From Clostridiales bacterium (GTDB taxonomy: Bacteria; Bacillota; Clostridia; Oscillospirales; Acutalibacteraceae): 8,227 nucleotides of DNA. The notes under the pieces are model-generated. The model did no database searches, was not told the DNA's origin, and was given only the letters and a program-made list of their open reading frames with translations. Location: assembly GCA_019415945.1 (NCBI GenBank), contig DXYF01000019.1, forward strand, positions 39,619 to 47,845, read 5' to 3'. Positions 6,238 through 8,227 of this stretch are shown piece by piece (the stretch's first letter is position 1; every line of letters begins with the position of its first letter). The position numbers and the translations under genes were made by a program.

Positions 6238-6256
6238 CCTCCAGCTAAGCCAGAGG
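6238..6256 (-). mobile_element. IS200/IS605-type right-end hairpin
   Basis: Read on the minus strand, CCTCTGGC-TTA-GCTGGAGG folds into an 8-pair stem with a TTA loop, using two G-T pairs. On the plus strand the same positions give A/C mismatches, so only the minus strand folds well. A short, asymmetric subterminal palindrome that works on one strand is characteristic of IS200/IS605 ends, where the TnpA relaxase recognises one strand. The flank GGTTTTGACT follows at 6230-6239. The exact cleavage site cannot be placed. Confidence 0.5.
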
Positions 6257-6333
6257 CTTGAATACCCATAGAAGGATAAATTACGGATGCACACCCTTAA
6301 AAAGGTTTGACGACTGAATTACTTTTTCCGGCT

Positions 6334-6386
6334 ACCCCTCAAGGGGTTGTCTTATGTCTTCTTGTTTTAGCTACCCGTAAACGGGT
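6334..6386 (-). repeat. Twin hairpins sharing GGGTAGC, possible structured RNA
   Basis: Two small hairpins repeat the same design on the minus strand. ACCCG-TTTA-CGGGT followed by AGCTA lies at 6373-6386, and ACCCC-TTGA-GGGGT followed by AGCCG at 6334-6347. Each stem has 5 pairs and a 4-base loop, and each is followed by AGC. A 10-base direct repeat TGTCTTATGT (6348-6357 and 6440-6449) is interwoven. The 6257-6480 stretch has no plausible coding frame. Its position just inside a right-end hairpin fits the noncoding RNA (omegaRNA) region of IS605/TnpB elements, but no tnpB is present, so this remains a hypothesis. Confidence 0.35.
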
Positions 6387-6514
6387 CGATAAACTGTTTA
6401 AAGCTTAATTAATCTGCTATTTCGTGTTCGTACAACTGATGTCTTATGTATTCCTGTACTTACTTTTTGTTTCTTCCTACTGAGTCTACATATATCTTCA
6501 CTTGAAGCCCTTTT

Positions 6515-6541
6515 AGTCCCCCCTGCTATGCAGGGGGGACT
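6515..6541. repeat. Very stable 12-base-pair hairpin
   Basis: AGTCCCCCCTGC (6515-6526) and GCAGGGGGGACT (6530-6541) are perfect reverse complements around the loop TAT. A smaller hairpin TTGTC-GCA-GACAA follows directly at 6542-6554. No T run long enough for a usual terminator is present on either strand, although TTTTAG and TTTGTC flank the stem. It may be part of the element remnant or a bidirectional transcription barrier between the hydrogenase and GNAT genes. Confidence 0.6.
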
Positions 6542-6562
6542 TTGTCGCAGACAACACAAAAG

Positions 6563-6591
6563 CAAGCGACAGCTTAACACTCTGTCGCTTG
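6563..6591 (-). terminator. Likely terminator of the GNAT operon
   Basis: CAAGCGACAG (6563-6572) and CTGTCGCTTG (6582-6591) form a perfect 10-pair stem with a 9-base loop. On the minus strand it is followed by CTTTTGTG, a short T tract. It lies 112 bases after the GNAT stop codon and is the first strong hairpin there. The T tract is weak, so termination may be partial. Confidence 0.5.
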
Positions 6592-6630
6592 ACGGTTAAA
6601 AGTATTCAGTTTTTGGATTTACACTAACTA

Positions 6631-6696
6631 TTGACAAAGAGCCAAATTTATATGTGCAGGTCAGCGAAAAACTTAAATTTTCGAGTGATTTGTCAA
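6631..6696. repeat. Spaced inverted repeat TTGACAAA/TTTGTCAA
   Basis: TTGACAAA (6631-6638) recurs as its exact reverse complement at 6689-6696, with 50 bases between. The sequence between contains AAATTT twice. It lies just downstream of the GNAT stop codon. On the minus strand the inner copy reads GGCTCTTTGTCAATAG, which resembles the tips of some ISL3-type elements, but I cannot confirm this by eye. No promoter -10 is correctly placed for either TTGACA. Confidence 0.35.
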
Positions 6697-6702
6697 CACA
6701 AT

Positions 6703-7155
6703 TTATCTGTGAATATACATTCTCGACATTTCTTCTTCACCATCACCCTGCACCATGCACAAAAACTCCCAGCCATATTGTTCATAAAAACTTGTATGAT
6801 CTGTGATTAAATAGACCGGTGTAATTCCTTTACTTTTCAAATCTTCTACAGCCATATTTAACAAGTGGCCGGCAATTCCTTTGCCACGGTATGTTTCTTC
6901 AGTATATACGGCACATACATTCGGGGTAAGATCTTTTCTATCATGGAAGTCATTTTCAATAACACCCAATCCACCGACGATTTTTTCATCATCAATACAC
7001 AAATACCAACCATATTCTGTCTCTTTATTTAAATATGCATTTATACATTTCTGATAGGACTCTTTCGGTACGCCCCATTTGCTATGAAACCATTCTGCCG
7101 CCAAATCTTTAATTACAGGGTATTCCCTAAGTGTAATATATTTATATTTTTTCAT
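6703..7155 (-). CDS. GNAT family N-acetyltransferase
   Basis: A complete, 150-residue single-domain acetyltransferase that would move an acetyl group from acetyl-CoA to an amine; its substrate is unknown. The acetyl-CoA pyrophosphate loop YRGKGIAGHLL (89-99) is intact and follows the strand VCAVYTEE (80-87). Y124/Y127 in SFYEQYGWEF provide the usual late Tyr that can act as general acid. The N-terminal part has EWFHSKWGVP, seen in GNATs of the amino-glycoside/small-molecule type, but this is not enough to name a drug. ATG 7155 has AGGAG 6 bases upstream. It is the last gene of the CD3324-DUF1062-GNAT group and is separated from DUF1062 by 53 bases carrying an 11-pair hairpin. Confidence 0.9.
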   Translation of the reverse strand: MKKYKYITLREYPVIKDLAAEWFHSKWGVPKESYQKCINAYLNKETEYGWYLCIDDEKIVGGLGVIENDFHDRKDLTPNVCAVYTEETYRGKGIAGHLLNMAVEDLKSKGITPVYLITDHTSFYEQYGWEFLCMVQGDGEEEMSRMYIHR

Positions 7156-7174
7156 CGTATTCTCCTATCACAGC

Positions 7175-7205
7175 GGTAAGCCGAACAGATGCTATTCGGC
7201 TTACC
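7175..7205. other. Intercistronic hairpin before the GNAT gene
   Basis: GGTAAGCCGAA (7175-7185) and TTCGGCTTACC (7195-7205) are perfect complements around a 9-base loop. The structure fills nearly all the space between the DUF1062 stop codon (7209) and the GNAT ribosome site (7162-7166). No T run follows it on the minus strand, so readthrough is expected. It may act as an RNA stability or processing element, or mark a deletion join. Confidence 0.65.
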
Positions 7206-7208
7206 ATC

Positions 7209-7505
7209 TCAACTAAATTCAGCATTATTTCTTCTTAAAAAATCTATATCATTTCCATATTTAAAAGCAAGCTCATAATCATTCTCCAAAAAGAGTTCAT
7301 AATCACCCTTTATTATTTTTGAAGTTTTTATTCTTTCGTAAATCGCCAAATTCCAAGAATGTTTGCATTTTTTACATCTGTATATGAGCCAAACATCAAT
7401 TCGACTACTATTGGCATTCACTCTGAACTTTCCCGAATTAATGAACTCCTGCTTTTTTCCACATCCCCCACAACGATGATACACCTTTACCGTCCCTAAT
7501 CCCAT
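7209..7505 (-). CDS. DUF1062 family protein, apparently lacking its C-terminal part
   Basis: A 98-residue protein with two zinc-binding pairs, CGGC (12-15) and CKKC (44-47), around the block KFRVNANSSRIDVWLIYRC (26-44), followed by SWNLAIYERI (50-59). These are the signature elements of DUF1062, whose role is unknown. From memory, members usually run to about 170-200 residues; this one stops (TGA) at NNAEFS and only 53 bases remain before the next gene, so the C-terminal half is missing or the family member is short. Its ATG overlaps the previous stop as TAATG, and no good ribosome site is present, so it depends on translational coupling to the CD3324-like gene. The Cys pairs are intact, so a folded N-terminal zinc domain may still be made. 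Confidence 0.8.
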   Translation of the reverse strand: MGLGTVKVYHRCGGCGKKQEFINSGKFRVNANSSRIDVWLIYRCKKCKHSWNLAIYERIKTSKIIKGDYELFLENDYELAFKYGNDIDFLRRNNAEFS

Positions 7506-7783
7506 TATATAACATCATCCGTTTCAGAAGATGTTCTTATAATTCTTTGTATGCTCTTTTCTGATAGGGAATATGCGTCAGACAGTGTTTTTATCGAAAC
7601 TCCTTTTTTGTGTTTTGTACATATTTCAGAGTTTCGCTCTTTATAATATTGCCTTGTATTAGTTTGGCTTCCCCAGCCATTTTTTTCTTTACTTGGAATA
7701 TATATATTTTTTCCACTTACATACTGCTGAATAGTATCTATTAATTCTTTTGGCAGAACATCTTCTGCTCTAATATAGCTCAT
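7505..7783 (-). CDS. CD3324-like small HTH protein
   Basis: A 92-residue protein with the features of the CD3324/Mor-related family: MSYIRAEDVLP at the start, YIPSKEK (28-34), a WGS(Q)TNTR segment (37-44), and a C-terminal helix-turn-helix KGVSIKTLSDAYSLSEKSIQRIIR (about 60-83; quoted in parts as GVSIKTLSDAYSL and SEKSIQRIIR). It probably binds DNA and may control its own operon or neighbours; targets are unknown. ATG 7783 has a perfect AGGAGG 6 bases upstream (7790-7795). It overlaps the DUF1062 start by one base. The leader upstream contains a 9-codon ORF and alternative hairpins, one of which can cover this AGGAGG. Confidence 0.88.
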   Translation of the reverse strand: MSYIRAEDVLPKELIDTIQQYVSGKNIYIPSKEKNGWGSQTNTRQYYKERNSEICTKHKKGVSIKTLSDAYSLSEKSIQRIIRTSSETDDVI

Positions 7784-7786
7784 TGT

Positions 7787-7858
7787 AATCCTCCTATTTT
7801 TTGTGGAGATTCATCCGAGCTTAACTATTCATTTTATTTTAAGCTCAGACTACTGAGC
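7787..7858 (-). promoter_or_regulatory. Leader with competing hairpins upstream of the CD3324-like gene
   Basis: Three pairings are visible on the minus strand. Pairing A is GCTCAG (7853-7858) with CTGAGC (7843-7848) around loop TAGT. Pairing B is CTGAGCTTAA (7839-7848) with TTAAGCTCGG (7815-7824), 10 pairs with one T-G. Pairing C is AATCTCC (7805-7811) with GGAGGATT (7787-7794), which hides the ribosome site of the CD3324-like gene with one bulged G. A and B share CTGAGC and exclude each other. GCTCAG is also codons 8-9 of the leader ORF, so a ribosome on that ORF would break A. This is the logic of a leader-peptide switch, but B does not overlap C directly, so the output is not proven. Confidence 0.45.
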
Positions 7859-7879
7859 AATAACATATCTTCTACGCAT
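7850..7879 (-). CDS. Nine-residue leader peptide MRRRYVIAQ
   Basis: ATG at 7877-7879 opens a 9-codon frame ending in TAG at 7850-7852. AAAGGAGAGG (7887-7896) lies 7-10 bases upstream, and the promoter at 7913-7941 places the transcript start about 25 bases before it. Three consecutive Arg codons (CGT AGA AGA) occupy positions 2-4. The last two sense codons and the stop lie in the first arm and loop of the leader hairpin, a layout known for ribosome-controlled leaders in general. No known leader peptide is recognised. It is not an annotated family, and it is too short for homology, so evidence is position, ribosome site and overlap with the structure. Confidence 0.45.
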   Translation of the reverse strand: MRRRYVIAQ

Positions 7880-7912
7880 AAAACTTCCTCTCCTTTCAAT
7901 ACTGATATTCTA

Positions 7913-7941
7913 ATAATACATGTTTCATTGAATGATTACAA
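7913..7941 (-). promoter_or_regulatory. Promoter of the CD3324-DUF1062-GNAT operon
   Basis: On the minus strand TTGTAA (7936-7941) is followed after 17 bases by TATTAT (7913-7918). Transcription would begin near 7906, ten bases before the leader-peptide ribosome site and about 120 bases before the CD3324-like gene. Confidence 0.65.
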
Positions 7942-7970
7942 CCTCAATCTTAGTTATAAACAAATATGTT

Positions 7971-8165
7971 CTACGAAAATTTTAAATTAATCTCTCTATT
8001 GCTGCTTTTACAGAAATCTAATTGTACTAATTTTTTGCGTTTGGTAATAAGTATTCTAATGTCCGTATCAACTGATAATCGACAATGAGATAGTGTTGCA
8101 AATACAACATGGTATTGACATCTCCAGCTTGTGTGTTCTAAAGTATTTATGTCTTTATCTTTCAC
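7971..8165 (-). pseudogene. tnpA: 5' fragment of an IS200-type transposase gene (tnpA)
   Basis: A 64-codon frame starts at GTG 8165 with AGGAGG 8 bases upstream. The first 24 residues (NTLEHTSWRCQYHVVFA after MKDKDI) match the conserved N-terminus of IS200-family TnpA relaxases, where H-T-x-W-x-C-x-Y-H-x-V-F-A leads into PKYRR. From residue 24 on (about 8094 downwards) the match stops. The HUH metal-binding motif and the catalytic Tyr further on, in a protein of about 150 residues, are absent. The gene is therefore a truncated, inactive copy. The rest of this frame to 7971 has no recognised motif. Confidence 0.75.
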
Positions 8166-8205
8166 GATTTAGACCTCCTCGTATAATAAAGTAGTAGTTT
8201 TTAAA

Positions 8206-8221
8206 GTCCCTCTTCAAGGAC
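8206..8221 (-). mobile_element. IS200/IS605-type left-end hairpin
   Basis: On the minus strand GTCCTT-GAAG-AGGGAC forms a 6-pair stem with a 4-base loop, using a T-G pair. On the plus strand that pair is a C/A mismatch, so folding is better on the minus strand. It lies 41 bases upstream of the tnpA start, the usual place for the left-end hairpin bound by TnpA in this family. The outer tip of the element, if any, lies at or beyond the window edge. Confidence 0.5.
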
Positions 8222-8227
8222 AAATAT

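Noticed and set aside
6398..6580. 60-codon minus-strand frame across the hairpin block
   Set aside because: It runs through the perfect 6515-6541 hairpin, has no ribosome site and no recognised motif. A different frame, GLQVKIYVDSVGRNKK before TAA 6460, was considered as a tnpB tail but could not be supported.

Overview
The window looks like chromosomal DNA of an AT-rich Gram-positive anaerobe, most likely a gut-type clostridium (inference). The supporting signs are strong AGGAG-type ribosome sites, sigma-A-like promoters with 17-base spacers, a group B [FeFe] hydrogenase, and small proteins (CD3324-like, DUF1062, DUF5658) typical of Clostridia. No species is claimed.

Left part (1-2579, minus strand): a tRNA-Arg(CCG) with its own promoter and terminator lies downstream of a two-gene unit. 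That unit is a small DUF5658-type membrane protein followed 30 bases later by an ABC-F ATPase, a ribosome-acting protein with two ATP-binding cassettes. Next comes a plus-strand tRNA-Thr(TGT) / tRNA-Tyr(GTA) pair with a near-consensus promoter and a strong terminator. Just beyond tRNA-Tyr is the broken C-terminal end of a tyrosine integrase, the trace of an element that probably once used this tRNA locus.

Middle (3316-6203): a minus-strand gene for a zinc-ribbon, single-pass membrane protein with a long Asn/Pro-rich linker is divergent from a plus-strand monomeric group B [FeFe] hydrogenase. The AT-rich gap between them holds a promoter for each gene, a 22-base perfect palindrome and several copies of AACAAAT.

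Right part (6204-8227): this is accessory DNA. A small minus-strand operon (CD3324-like HTH protein, DUF1062 protein that appears cut short, GNAT acetyltransferase) has a clear promoter, a 9-codon leader ORF and competing hairpins, which together look like a translation- or attenuation-controlled leader. The operon lies between two marks of IS200/IS605 transposition. On the right are a left-end-type hairpin and the first ~24 codons of a tnpA. On the left are a right-end-type hairpin and a 350-base block dense in small hairpins. Both end hairpins fold better on the minus strand, which is the tnpA coding strand. Whether the two ends belong to one element carrying the operon as cargo, or to separate remnants, cannot be settled from this sequence alone. 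This bracketed operon and its leader are the most interesting part of the window.
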